Assembly: GCA_030248215.1 (NCBI GenBank)
Contig: JASANG010001082.1
Coordinates: 45,606-109,605, forward strand
Source: Enoplolaimus lenunculus
Taxonomy: Eukaryota > Nematoda > Enoplea > Enoplida > Thoracostomopsidae
Length of the DNA: 64,000 nucleotides
Reading direction: 5' to 3'
This document shows positions 21,892 through 33,632 of this stretch, one piece after another (the stretch's first letter is position 1; every line of letters starts with the position of its first letter). The position numbers and the translations under genes are program-made. The notes beneath the pieces are model-generated. The model was not told where the DNA came from. It worked only from the letters and a program-made list of their open reading frames with translations, and did not search any database.

Positions 21892-24800
21892 ATGAACTCC
21901 AGTCCCGGTTACAAATGCCCGCGATGCAACAAAGCAGTTTACTTTGCAGAAGAAATCATTGCAATGTCAAACCATTGGCATAAAACTTGTTTTCGTTGTG
22001 GTAAGTCCTAACGTTGCTTCGGTGACATTGATACAGACTTTGTAACAAGTTTGTGCTGTATCTATATGTATTATTACAGCTGGAATGCTCCACGTACATA
22101 TTTTGGGCAAGTTTCCCGCGTACTTTATTTACAATAGTTTTATAGCACGTATACGGGTTTGTTTTATAATACAAAATTTGCATACAAAATTTTATATGCA
22201 TAATATAAACTCCTAAACGTTAACATAACTGTTTCAGTTAAAAATCTTATTTAAACAGTAATTTTCTAATATCTCATTTGACACTTTTCGAAATGTAAGT
22301 TGTGCATTAAGAGAGATGTAACACTAAATTTTGAACAATGCTATGCTTTGCAAATTATTGTTAAAATGCACATTCAACATTATTTTTGAGACGGCCTGAA
22401 AGCTGTCTCTTTGATAAGTACTTTGATGTCGGGGCACCTATTTTAGACGAACACACATTTTGACCCTTTAATATCTATGTGTCGCATTTTTTTGTATTTT
22501 TAACCTGGTTATTCAGAATTAAAATTGCTTAACACTGATTATAGTATAAAAAGCGGAGGGTACAGTTAAGAGATCCAGAAAAAACCCCTAATTTTTTCTG
22601 CTGAGATCTCTACAGTACCCTCGAATTCTACTTTGGTTTTCCTGATCAGCATTGTCTGGTTGATTTCCATGTATGGCGAGTATTATCACAAGACCGAAGT
22701 TCTTTTCTCAGAAATACGCGGGTTTTATATATACAAAGCAAACGTAACTATAGTATTGAAATTACGTCATGCGTGGGTGAGATACAACCGAAGTAGACTT
22801 CCCTTTCGTTCATTATGCGGATACCTGCCAGAACTTTCTTAGTCTAAATATACCTGCACTTTACATTACAGAGTCTCGTTATACTAAGATTATAGTAGAA
22901 CAAAAGCCGCAATTAATTTGAAAATTACAGCACAGCGAAAGCTTAGATCAAAAGAAATATTTGTTAAATGACCGTTAGCGGACCCGGTTTGGGGTATATA
23001 GTATTCTGAATCAGGACAACGGGCGGAGTCGAACGATATCACTATCATGGCTACAAGCCGGAAGAAGCGAAAATCTCATTTTTTTTAGTTTGGCCCGCCA
23101 AGGGCAGAACACAATATTTTCGAAAACTTTAATTGGTCATAACTTTTTAAGTATTAATCAGGGCGACGAGAAGAATCGAACGGTACCAATCTTTACGTTC
23201 CATCCCTGAAAAGTGAACATCACATTATTTCGGAGCCGTATCTTGTACTTAAGGCGTATGCACACCAAATTCCAAAATTTTAAATGGCCTTAACCCTTTA
23301 AATATTAAATCGCTGACCTGGTTTGGGATTTTTTTATTCAGTGCGATGAGAGGAATCGAATGGTACCCATCTTAACCCGATGATCCGAAAATGTTAAAAT
23401 CGCATTTTTAAGAGTCGGAACCCGGTAACGTCTTAATACGAACAAAATTGTGAAATTTTTGCAAATCCCTGGTCAGCTTAAAACAACAACCGGGGTAGCT
23501 CTTCTAACCAACCCGTCTTGCCGATTCCGAACGCATTTGCTCCGAGCTTGAAATCCAAAAGGCAAGATCCGCATCGTCTCAAGCTCCATCCTCCCGAAAA
23601 ACTGAATCCTAAAACAATGGACCGTCAGTCACCCGACCAGTTCCCTGCTATCTCTAAAAATTTCGCTACGCCCCCCCTCCCTAGAAAGCTAGTCACACAC
23701 CTTATACGTGACTCAAATCCAAAAACACAACAACCCCTCGCAACACTCCTAAGCACCGAAAATTGTTTAACATAAAGGGTACAACGAAGTTTCATCCCCC
23801 GTAGTAAAATTGGATCTTCCCTATCGACACTTTTGTCTCCTCTTGTTTCTGCTGCATGTATTTCGGCGTACTTGCAACCACAGGGCTGTAATTTTCGGAT
23901 CAACCCGACAATCATGGGTATAGTAAAACTGTGTTGCGTTATGAAAATCGACTAAGAAATTCAAAGGACGGTAGTGAGAAAGAGGAGGCCATCAGGAGAA
24001 AAGGGGTTCACTTCACATGATCGACAGGTTCCATTATGGGGCTCGGCTCCGTTGCTGACCGATTCTTGGCCAGCAAGATGTGTCCTCTGGCAGGACGGTT
24101 GCGCAGAAAAACGAAAGTGACACTAGCAGACACGGTCCAAATCCTAACAACTATAGCAGCGACAACAGGAGCCGAACCGGCCAAAAGATTCCCATTTGTC
24201 GAAATTTCTTCCTTGCGAGGGTGTTACGCTTTGCTTCTTCGCGAATTCCCGAGCGAGTGCATGCATTTACTTCCGGCCTCTCCGGAACTCCTTACATCCA
24301 TGGTTATTGTCTAGAGCAATTACCTCAACTGTTATGTTCTAGTAATTTGCACAGCCCTACACGTTAGAGACAATTAATAGGCTGCAGGCCGGCAACAAAT
24401 CGTTTCCTAGTTAGCACATTGCAATTATATAATGAAATTAGTCAAATTTTCAAAAACCAAAGGAAGTAGCAGAAGAAAAATAATAAAGGGGATGGCGGGT
24501 TAAAACTCTATACAAGAGATATCCAACCGACTAAACCGGGCCCAACTCGGACCCAGCTAGTCTAATTAGTACATTAAGGTTGCAAGTTAAACTGAAATTC
24601 AACTTAGCCTGGATGTTTTCTTCAGTAAACATGTGTAACAAAAAACAACAATTCCTCTCGATCAAGATACACACACTGCAAAAAAATGGTGAGTCAAATT
24701 GACTCTTTTCGAAATTAAGTCTACGGTTCTACACACACTGAGTCAATTTCAAAGACTCCGCCAGAGTCAAATTCTACTCACTGAATCGTAATGTTTGACT

Positions 24801-27800
24801 CTGGCGGAGTTGAAGTTGGTTTAGTTTGTGGAGTCCCGTAGAGCCTACTTCGGAGAGAGTCAATTTGACTCACCATTTTTTGCAGTGTACCTATATACAT
24901 TAGACTACAATTTCGGGTACAGACCAAAAGTGTTACGTCAAACCAGGGCCAAAAAATCCACTTTTTTAAAAAATAGCGCGCTTAGACCTTGCACGTTTCC
25001 CCTTTTTTAATAGGCGGCCCTTTTCAAATTACAATGTTTAAGCCGCGTAAGACAAGGGAACCTAAATTAGGAATTTGTCAATCAAGAAACTCAAAGACCA
25101 TCATATTAGCAATTACGGACACAACAGGAAAACAAAAACTTACATATGCCAACGACAAAAACATGTACAAACATTAGTAGTCGGAACAATAATGATAACA
25201 ACTGTAGTGACAAGAACGTCAATTTCAAATCCAAATACAACCCTAAAATCCCAAAAATTGGTTACTGCGGGCACGCAGCATTCGACATCCTTTGTGGTCT
25301 CCATGATTATAATTCAACAACTAAACCGCGCCTGGATATACTATTAACGCCATAAAATAGGATATAGTCAAAGAAAAAAGAGTGTCCCTGACAACATAAC
25401 TAACGTTGGCAAAATATACAGAGAGGCTATGTAGAGTAAAAATAGGTAAGTATTTGACGCTCAAAATGTAATAAATGCCACCGAAATAAATTCCTTGTGG
25501 CTTGAGGGCAATTCTACTTCCCGTACTTGTGCATTTGTCGCCCGGAAGATGTTCGTTTCGTTCAATTTCAGCAAATATCAGCTGTCGCCGCAAACTTGAC
25601 AGTAATAACTGTGCCGACCACAAGGGTGATGCATACTGCAAGCATTGTTATGGTAGACTTTTTGGACCTAAAGGCTATGGCTTTGGCGTTGGAGCTGGAA
25701 CTTTAAGCATGAACGGCGCAAATGAGACAGATGCAAGGTAACGGTATTACATAGGCTACTAGCCAGCGCAACATGCTGGAGGGGGGCAAAACAGTTTTAG
25801 GAGACAAATGTGGTTTAGCTAACAAGGTTACAAACAGGGAGAAAATGGTTCTAGGCGTATTCATCGAACCGCTGGCTATGATCCCTTTCTACTACTTAAA
25901 ATCGTAAGAGATTGGGCATTTTTATCAACTATATTTTGGAACCTGGCTGTAACGTTTTATAGTTTATATCATTGTTGTGTATCTATTACTGCGGCACCCG
26001 TTTCTTCCACCGCTTGTGGATTGCTGGACGTCTTCGTAACTTCAGGTGTTTTGGCCCCTGAGAACTTGGCGCATGCTGTTATCCCCGATCTTTATTATTT
26101 GATAGTTGAGTTGAAAAATTTAGCACTTGCTAGAAAAATGAGGTATTATAATTTTGGGGTGATTTGAGAAAACTATCGCCACTATGAATAGTTGTTGCAA
26201 TCGATAAGTCATAGTTATTAAAGAACCAAATTGCGAACAGTGAACTGCACCCAAAATAATATCTGATATTTAACAAAAAATTTCTTCCGTTTAACAAATA
26301 TAATTAGCAAAGTGGACTTGAAAAGTGTTTCTGTTATAAAACAGAAAAGTTTTACGTTTTTCAGCTATTTTTAGAAAAATTTGTCTTAAGTATCATAAAA
26401 ACTTTACAGATTTGACACAGAAACCTAAATTTACCATTAAAAGACAAATTAATATAAAATCTGCTATTTTGCCGTTTTGTTAGGGTTTTTTGGCTGTGAG
26501 GAGCTATTCAGTTTGGGGGAGGGGCGGGTACGGAATGCGCTAATCATGGCTCTGATCACATTAGAATGATTTAGAGACGTTTCGGTCAATTCAAAAGAAC
26601 ATGTCGCAGCGTTGCTCAATGAAGACACACGGCAACAGTATGGTCGTAAACCGTCAGAACATGGTGCCGAGATGTCTGATTGTTCGTCTAGAACGGTATC
26701 TTACGAGACGTCAAATCGTTTACCGCAGAAAAGTGTGATAAATACGCCACGTGGCTTTTCCATTCGCGGTAACTTTGGTTCGGAACAACTTCGCTTTGCA
26801 ATGGGAACTGAAATGTGTCGCCGATGTGGCAAACCAGCTTACATGGCGGAACGCTTGTTAGCTGCAGGAGCGGTGAGCTTTATTAGATAACTTTTGCACA
26901 TGTATATGTACTCTGTCAAAACACTCTACTTAAAATACTATAGTTATATTTTACTAACTTTTTTAAGTATAAGTGTACTAAATATTGAGTAAATCTTTTT
27001 TGCTTAAATAATGCAAATAAGTGAAACTACTGCTGTCATTTCCTGATTAATTAAGTAAATGTAAAGCTAAAAATTTTGTGTTTGCTATTAAAATTAAGTA
27101 AAACTTTGCCAAGCACCATAGTATAAGTAAAACGGACACTTAATTCGGTAACAGTTTTACTTAATTTTAAGTATATTTTATAGTGAGCACTAAGCAGTCA
27201 AAACTATTAAAACAATTTATGCAAAATTAGGTGTAAAAATTATTCCTAATAATAAACTTTTCTAATACAACGTCGTAGGCCAGCTTTCATTTCGGGAATG
27301 GACAACTAAAAGTGCTTTTGTCAAGTCTTTAGAAATTTCGAGAGATATATCTCCCGTATCCCCTTGTATACGACCCTGTTGTAGCATTTTTCTACAGTTC
27401 GAAAGAAGTATGACTTTTATATGTGTGTGATTGGCGCAGTACTTGTATTGTCCGCTGTCACCGTTCAAATTTTCGCCAAAGCAAATCTCGTTCGGTGGAA
27501 GAATTTTAACTAATTGCAGAAGCGCACGAGGCTTGGGCAACAACCAAAGATCAAAAACCATCAACTTGTTTTGATAATCAGTCCACAATTATGATTGCAT
27601 ACAAATGATTATAATTGTCCCTTTTAGAGAAGGAATTCCAACCCACACGCGCTTACATGTATGATTTAGGTATACACTTAAATTTAATCCCTGTAACTTC
27701 CAATGAGATGATTAATCAATTCAACTTGCGACTTGGATATTTCTGAGTTAATAACAGCAAACTTTGACTCACTCCGAGTTGAGTTGATTCTCACTCTGAG

Positions 27801-29312
27801 TTTAGTTGACTCTGGGAGGGTTGATTATTTATCTCAGAATGAATTGACTCAACTCAAAATTCTGAGTTCTGATAGTCCTCACTCAGACTGAGTGATTCAA
27901 TTCATTCTGAGTTAAAATCAACTCATTGAAATTTACAGTGTACACGTCATTATATATATCCGCTACGTATACAGTCGTCGAAATGCTATATTTCATACTC
28001 ACAAATATCCTGCATATGCCGATACCGCTGTCGATACTAATTTTAACACAGTCATGCGTTGAAGAACGTTAGTATTATTAAATTACATGGTCATAAACGC
28101 AAAGACATAAAACCTAACAAATCAAGCCTAAACAACTATGAAAACTGTTAATTTCGCTTAATTTTATAGTAGTGGGCATATTAGGCATCTGCAAGCGTAT
28201 TGAAGTCAACTTCTAATGACGTTATCTACCAACGGGAAGGGCGTTGGCGTTATATTTAGCCCATAAGGCGAAAGTAACGTTTTAATAAGGGGTAAAAGTG
28301 TTTACATGATAGCATTTTGACACTCAAGCAATTTACTTTAACATTTCTCCTCAGTTCTGAAAAGGATTTTCAAAGTAAATGTTTGAAACTAAAATAACGT
28401 TTATTTTGATATAATTTCTTAAAAAATACAACGATGAAGATTGGTATTGTATGTTAAGCAATGACAGCGACGTATATATGTTCGGGTCCATGTATAGAAC
28501 AGGGCCGAAACAGTAGTATAAGCATATTCCTAAGTCTAAGCCTAAGCCTAAGCGGTTAGATGAGAGGCTACGCAAAAAAAATTAGTCTAAAGCTTTAACT
28601 GAGTCTATTTTAGCCCCTCAGGAAAACGATCCGGCCCTGTTCTATACATGGGCCTATGTTCGTATTGACAAAAAAGACATGAAATACGATTTGTTTGCTG
28701 AACTTTAATGTTCCCTAAAATATATATTACTTCAATACAGTCTAATTTCAGTCATGGCACAAAATTACCTGTTTCACGTGCGTTATTTGTGCAAAAAAAC
28801 TTGAGTCAACAACTCTGTGCGAGCGTGATGGCGAAATTTTTTGTAAAAGTTAGCGAATTTTGAATTTGTGGTTTACATAATCAACTCCGGAAATCTCAAA
28901 TGAATATCTATATTTCAACGTAACTCAAGTAGGCTTAGGGTCGAGCTCAGTTATAACTCCTATTTTTACGCTGTAGCTTCCGACTCGTTATCTCAGCATA
29001 TTTCAGGATACACGTTTACATAAATTGACTATACACTCATTTTAAACTAATGTTCGGTAGCGGTACCTTATTACTGGCATTATTGAGAACTGTCAGGATG
29101 AGCCATTTTGTGCGAGTTGAAAATTGAAACGCCCCGATCTGTTAATTTTCACTGACAGAACATGGTTTTACTTTGAAACATTTATATACTTATAACCAGA
29201 TGGTTCCACTTGTATTGTTTTCCACTTATTTTCAGCGTGCTATGGAAAGAATTTTGGTCCTAAAGGATATGGATACGCGATGGGTGCTGGTACTTTGCTG
29301 AGTCAGGAATGA
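21892..29312 (+). CDS. cysteine- and glycine-rich (CSRP/muscle LIM-like) protein, five exons
   Basis: Exons 21892-22000, 25572-25737, 26575-26872, 28752-28848 and 29236-29312 join in phase to a 248-residue protein ending TGA. CSRP proteins bind alpha-actinin and zyxin in the actin cytoskeleton and act in muscle and in the nucleus. Each LIM domain has paired zinc sites: Cys9, Cys12, His30, Cys33, Cys36, Cys41, Cys59, Cys62 in LIM1 and Cys173, Cys176, His194, Cys198, Cys201, Cys204, Cys222, Cys225 in LIM2. Each is followed by the hallmark glycine-rich box ([15 protein letters not shown], residues 67-81; [15 protein letters not shown] near the C-terminus). The protein ends LLSQE, like the LVHSE-type ends of vertebrate CSRPs, which are near 193 residues; here the inter-LIM linker is longer. 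Two spacings are abnormal: Cys36-X4-Cys41 instead of X2, and His194-X3-Cys198 instead of X2. Which CSRP paralogue it matches cannot be told from sequence alone. Confidence 0.93.
22556..22623. repeat. 68-bp palindrome GGAGGGTACAGT...
   Basis: GGAGGGTACAGTTAAGAGATC is followed, after a short loop, by GAGATCTCTACAGTACCCTC. The near-perfect hairpin is typical of a very short MITE. It is inside CSRP intron 1. Confidence 0.5.
22980..23420. repeat. tandem ~180-bp repeats, about 2.5 units
   Basis: The block CAGGNCGACGNG...GAATCGAACGGTACCNAT occurs at about 23018, 23158 and 23338 with the same order of flanking motifs (CCTGGTTTGGG upstream, TTTAAGTATTAAT or TTTAAATATTAAAT between, GAGTCGGA-like end). 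The units are diverged, so the duplication is old. Confidence 0.5.
23470..24400. other. unclassified block inside CSRP intron 1
   Basis: The GC content rises here and medium open frames occur (23518-23775, 24036-24314, 24080-24367). None has a motif I recognise, and they overlap in different frames. It may be the remains of a mobile element, but nothing in the sequence proves that. Confidence 0.25.
24674..24887. mobile_element. TGACTC-rich MITE with CACTGCAAAAAAATGGTGAG ends
   Basis: The left end CACTGCAAAAAAATGGTGAG followed by TCAAATTGACTC is mirrored by GAGTCAATTTGACTCACC followed by ATTTTTTGCAGTG. The interior is rich in GACTC/GAGTC and folds on itself around GACTCCGCCAGAGTC. A right-end fragment of the same family sits at about 10440-10475, and a diverged relative at about 27745-27945. 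CACTG ends recall CACTA/Tc-like elements, but the target duplication is not clear. Confidence 0.65.
27745..27945. repeat. GAGTTGA/TCAACTC palindromic repeat in CSRP intron 3
   Basis: It is dense in GAGTTGA, CTCAACTC, CTGAGTT and GACTGAGTGATTC in both orientations, ending AATTTACAGTGTAC much like the MITE at 24674. It is probably a diverged relative. It has no coding capacity. Confidence 0.45.
28485..28654. mobile_element. hAT-like MITE, GGCCCATGTA family, perfect 8-bp TSD
   Basis: It starts GGTCCATGTATAGAACAGGG and ends CCCTGTTCTATACATGGGCC. Both sides carry the perfect 8-bp duplication TATGTTCG (28477-28484 and 28655-28662). The interior has CCTAAGCCTAAGCCTAAGC, the clearest TTAGGC-type run in any MITE here. 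It lies in CSRP intron 3 about 100 bp before exon 4. Confidence 0.88.
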
Positions 29313-29571
29313 ATGCAAACAGTTGTCAAATATTACATCTCTGGTGAGGTGATTATTTTGACAATGACTCAATAACTTTTATATCTGATTTTATTAGATT
29401 AGCAGTAGCCAACTAAAGTTTGTACCACAGAAAGGAAATCTACGACAATTCTTCGACCAACAATGTGTAAAACGTTTTAGGTTTATTGCTTTTGCAACCT
29501 ATAGCTACTTTCACCTTGTACTTTTGGTATTAGTGGGGCATAATTATATTTTTATCGGTTTATCTGATGTA

Positions 29572-29577
29572 AATAAA
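29572..29577 (+). terminator. candidate polyadenylation signal of the CSRP gene
   Basis: AATAAA lies 260 bp after the CSRP stop codon on the same strand, a normal 3'UTR distance. No other AATAAA was noted between the stop codon and this site. The cleavage site cannot be placed from sequence. Confidence 0.4.
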
Positions 29578-29619
29578 ATTTCTTCGATGAGAGCAGTTTT
29601 AAAGGGCGTTGTCATGGGG

Positions 29620-30378
29620 AAAGCTTGAAGGGCCAGGCCTATACCAGAGCCTAAGCAAATAAAATTAGTCTACAACTTAAGCTTTATTACAGTCGCGTCG
29701 GAAAACGTTCCGGATTGTTTTTATACATGGGCGCTTTAAAGGCTTCGATCACAAATTTATAAGGCCCTGGAGCAGGGTGCAAAACGGATAGTAAAAATAA
29801 CGGAAACGAATAGTGATTAAATGGTGGAAACGGAAAAATGGATATTGAAGTAAAAAAGTTTCAAATTAGTTAAGGTTTTGGGCCCATGTATAGAACAGGG
29901 CCGGAACAGTAGTCTAAGCATATTCGTAAGCCTAAGCGTTTGGATGACCCTATTCCTATTTGGCCCATGTAAAGCTGAGGGGCGGAACGTTTTTCTGGGG
30001 GACTGCATAGAATAAGCTTAAGCTTTAGACTAATTTTTATTTGGCTTAGGCTTTAGGCTTAGAAATAAACTCATTCTTATGCTTAGGCTTTAGGAATATG
30101 CTTATAATACTGTTCCGCCCCTGTTCATTGGCCCAATTTTGAACGTAAAACTAACGTAACCTCCGTTATGACGGAAACAGACACCGATTTTTACCGGAAA
30201 CGGGAACGGATATCCGGTTACACCCTGTTCTGGAGTCATTTTGCACTACAATAAGGGAGAATTGGCATTTATGGACTCTAAGGTGTAGAGACAACCGATT
30301 TACGGAATCTTAGGGATACGGACTCCTGTTGATTGGAACTCAAAATGGGTACCCCGTCTTATTCGGGTTACTCAGTAC
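29620..30378. repeat. cluster of MITE remnants downstream of CSRP
   Basis: A truncated GGCCCATGTA-family copy (about 29630-29735) is followed by a second, longer one (about 29880-30134; starts GGGCCCATGTATAGAACAGG and ends TTCATTGGCCC) that seems to contain a further partial copy. Around it lie pieces of the CCGG-rich hAT family ending GGTTACACCCTG near 30228 and a copy of the CGGGTTACTCAGTAC-ended repeat (about 30247-30378). Several insertions are nested here. Confidence 0.55.
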
Positions 30379-30599
30379 GAGAAAGAGCCCAACAACAAAA
30401 ACGCGTTTTAATAGTTGAAACTATTAAGAAAATATAATATTAAAGCAACACAATGTAGACCAGCTGTTAAAACACAGGATTGTCGCCTAAGTATATTTAT
30501 GTCATAGCCACGACACCGATGTAACCTAGTTATTGCAGCAGCAATTCCTGAATGGTTAAAAACAATCCACTAAATGGTTGGTTTTTCCGTTACCCCTCG

Positions 30600-30990
30600 C
30601 CCGCGTTTGGCCAAAATGATTGAATTTTGAAATTTTTTGCAAATTTTTCGGTATCTTCCCTGATCATTCCGCATCCAAATTGGATTTTACAAACATTCGA
30701 TTTTTTAAGTTCCCAAGGTCCCGCCAAAGAACCCAAAAAAGCTTTTGTTAAAAAAATTAGACACATTAATACACCATTCGACGCAGCTAGCGGAGCTGAA
30801 TCAAAAACGATTTGGGAGGACGCCAAATTAGTTTAACTCATTCGACACATCTCCACATGCGGCGTCGAATGGTATATAATGTGTCTATTTAATTTTTTCT
30901 GGTTGCAAGGGGAGACTTTGGGACCTTAAAATCGAATTTTTCAAAAATTCCAATTTGGACGCGGAAAATGATCAGGGGAGGTCAGGAGAA
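30600..30990. repeat. ~390-bp degenerate palindrome centred near 30800
   Basis: GACACATTAATACACCATTCGACGC and, inverted, GCGTCGAATGGTATATAATG flank a short centre. Outer parts also pair imperfectly (CCTGATCATTCCGCATCCAA with TTGGACGCGGAAAATGATCA). The whole is consistent with a foldback MITE. Overlapping frames on both strands (30590-30836) are a by-product. Confidence 0.55.
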
Positions 30991-31142
30991 GCATAAATAT
31001 GCAAAAATTTTCAAATTCTAATATTTTTGTGCAAACGCAGTTACGGGGATAACAAAAATCCCTAAATAATTACTTACGGTATAACCCGATTGCTTTTTTT
31101 GCCAACAACATAATGCTATTTTGAACAGTTATTAGTCAGCTG

Positions 31143-31792
31143 CAGGGTACAACCGGAGGTCCCACCACCGGCTCCGGCAGAAAATCGGTCTCCGGCTCCG
31201 GTAGAATTTTTGACGGAGGTTCCGACAATTTCGACAGTAAAGTTTTACGAAATTTATCTGTTTAGCGCGTTTCGTTTTACTTTTGTCATAATTTTCAGGA
31301 AAGAAGTTCCGATATTTCGCAGAAAATTAGCGTATAAAACAAAACAACTTTAAAATTAACTAATTAACCATCATTTTTGCTACCTAATTTGCCTCACCTC
31401 CGGCTCCGGCCAGATTCGTTAACCTGGGCTCCGGTATTTTTCACTTCCGGTTGCACCCTGCTATCCAATAACACCAGGTTACGACTGGAGGTCTGCCTCT
31501 GGCTCCGGTAAAATTTTTGCAGGCGATTCTGGCATTTCGGAAGTAAATTTTGCGAAATTGATCTATTAAGCGCGTTTCGTTTTACGTTTGTCACAATTTT
31601 CAGGAAAGAATTTCCGAATTTTAGCAGAAAATTAACGTAAAATAAAACAACTTTAAAATTAACTAATTAACTATCATTTTTGCTACCTAATTTCGCCTCA
31701 CCTCCGGCTCCGGCAAGATTCGTTGACCTCGGCTCCGGCAAGTTTCGGTGACCTCCGGCTCCGGTATTTTTCACCTCCGGTTGCATTCTGCT
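31143..31792. mobile_element. hAT-like CAGGGTGCAACCGG-family element with internal tandem duplication
   Basis: The left end CAGGGTACAACCGGAGG and right end CTCCGGTTGCATTCTG are the family termini. In the middle a second set of ends (GGTTGCACCCTGCTATCC then GGTTACGACTGGAGG, near 31450-31485) shows two similar halves in tandem. Flanks GTCAGCTG and CTCAGCAG match at 6 of 8 positions. The interior repeats CTCCGGCTCCGG. It is non-coding. Confidence 0.6.
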
Positions 31793-32211
31793 CAGCAGTT
31801 ATGCAACTTATTTCTATTGGCCTGAACAACAGGGCCAATTACGCCTATTCTATTGCTGTCCCACTTGAAAACAGGACGGACGCAAAAGTAACATAGGTCG
31901 ATGTTAGCATGATTACGAGCTTTTTCAATGGCGCGTTTTTACATGCTGTAATGAGAAAGGTGTTGAATTTCCAACAGCTGCTGCGAAATTTTATTTCCAA
32001 CAATTCAAACCGCTATTTCTGGAAAAAATTTGTCACGACCACGTTTCTACTAACCCAAGGGCGGAACTATTCGAAGCAGTCAGCTAAAGTCGATAAACGA
32101 TTCCACAGCGCGTAGCTGCGGTATTATGAACGATGCAAACTGTTTAGCAACTACAAAATACCTTTACCTTCAAAACTCTACTTTCAGTGCTAAATCTTGG
32201 ATCATACTGAT

Positions 32212-32402
32212 GGAACATGTTACTTTAAGGGGCGTCCAGGTTTCTGGTGGGTCTATAAAAGAGTAGGTGTAGATTCTAGATTACATTTTTTTGCTTAAAC
32301 TTTTGGCTTAGGCTTAGGTTTAGGAGCTCATTTTGCAACGCTTATGCTTAGGGTTAGGAATACGCTTAATCTACGGTTACGCCCCTTAAAGTAATAATGG
32401 CC
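32212..32402. mobile_element. hAT-like MITE, GGCCCATGTTAC family, perfect 8-bp TSD
   Basis: A 191-bp element from GGAACATGTTACTTTAAGGG to CCCCTTAAAGTAATAATGGCC is flanked by the perfect 8-bp duplication ATACTGAT (32204-32211 and 32403-32410). Interior: CGTCCAGGTTTCTGGTGGGT, then GGCTTAGGCTTAGG hexamers. It lies between the CSRP and ephexin-like genes, which are convergent. Confidence 0.88.
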
Positions 32403-32419
32403 ATACTGATCACACACTC

Positions 32420-33632
32420 TTTGTTCGACTCAAGTTTTATTGCCTTTTATATCTCTACGCTATTGAGGCAATGAGTGTGTATGAAATCCCCAAAGCATGC
32501 AACAACCAACAGACATAATTACACACATTCAGATGTAAAATATTGCAATATAAAAATGCACACGACAATTGCAATAGTTCAATTTTGTAAAACAGTGTTA
32601 ACTCGCAATTACAGTATTTGTAATAAAACCTAGAGCGAATGACGTAAACCTTACAGAACAGCGTCCAACGGACGCATTAGTAACTGGCAATAAAACTGCC
32701 ATCGCGAGCGCGTTGTATTTTGGCTCAAACCTGACCCCATTGATTCGGAGGGATTGTCAAATTCAATACGTTTATACATTTACAAAAAAATGAACGAATT
32801 GCGCAAGGATATCAGCGGGAGCATTAAAGTGCCCGCAAATTCGTCAATTAAGCAAGCTCGACCCCGCCAGATATAAAGAGGGTAACCCAAAACCGAAACG
32901 CGAGCTGGGGGGTACATTGTTTTGTGCACAAAATGTGCCCAGCTGTATGTTCTTCTCCACAACGGACGTCATCTCTCTTGTTAAAATTCATGGCCTAAAT
33001 TAAGTTAAATAACTTAGACAAGCTTATCTTAATGAAAACTATAAGTGATTTGACAAATGTCATTTCTTTATACAATTTGAAATTTTTCGACTGAAAGTAA
33101 CTATCCTTAAGACACAACCATTGGAAAAGTTTTATACACATACTTTTATCAATATAACACTGTACAAAGGCCTTCAAAACAAAGGAAAAACAATAATATG
33201 TTCGATTAAGTATTAGCAAAAGCGGGTAATGTCCACCTTGAAGAAAAGTATGCACCAAAGTAATCCCTGTGTACAAAAAATTTACCCAGCACGCGTTGTG
33301 TTTTTGTCATACCATCATCGTTTCCGGAGCACGGACGGGCCGATTCAGTCAAAAAATCGAGACCTAGGACCGAGAAGAAAATAAAAATAAGATTTTTTAA
33401 CAAAAGTGTTGAACATTTTTATCTGCTCTGAATTGCCGTTTCAATTTGCAAAACATACCGCGCGGTGATATATTTTGTACATGGAGCTGCACATCAGTTG
33501 CATGTTCTTCCTCAATGCAAACATCGCCGACTCTTGATATTACCAAGAGTCCATGATGTTGTTGCATCGTTGACAAAAAGTTATAAGAGGAGCCAACACT
33601 AATCTGTTTGAATTAACTTAACATGCGTAAGT
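32420..33632. other. intergenic / possible 3'UTR of the ephexin-like gene
   Basis: This is the interval between the MITE and the stop codon of the minus-strand GEF gene. I see no exon that can be tied to a family. Frames on the minus strand at 32780-32962 and 32995-33403 have no recognisable motif and could lie in the 3'UTR. Confidence 0.35.

Larger units (their letters stand above)
22001..25571 (+). other. CSRP intron 1 with several small repeats
   Basis: A 3.6-kb intron with GTAAGT donor and a pyrimidine-rich acceptor ending AATTTCAG. It contains a SINE-like fragment (about 22079-22200), a palindromic MITE (22556-22623), tandem 180-bp units (about 22980-23400), an unclassified GC-richer block (about 23470-24400) and a TGACTC-rich MITE (24674-24887). 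Confidence 0.8.

Noticed and set aside
23518-24367. A gene or retroelement fragment in CSRP intron 1.
   Set aside because: Open frames are short, overlap in several frames and show no motif; the higher GC content alone is not evidence.
33206-33403. An extra GEF exon downstream of the SH3.
   Set aside because: Exon 17 ends in a proper stop and this frame has no relation to ephexins; it would lie in the 3'UTR.
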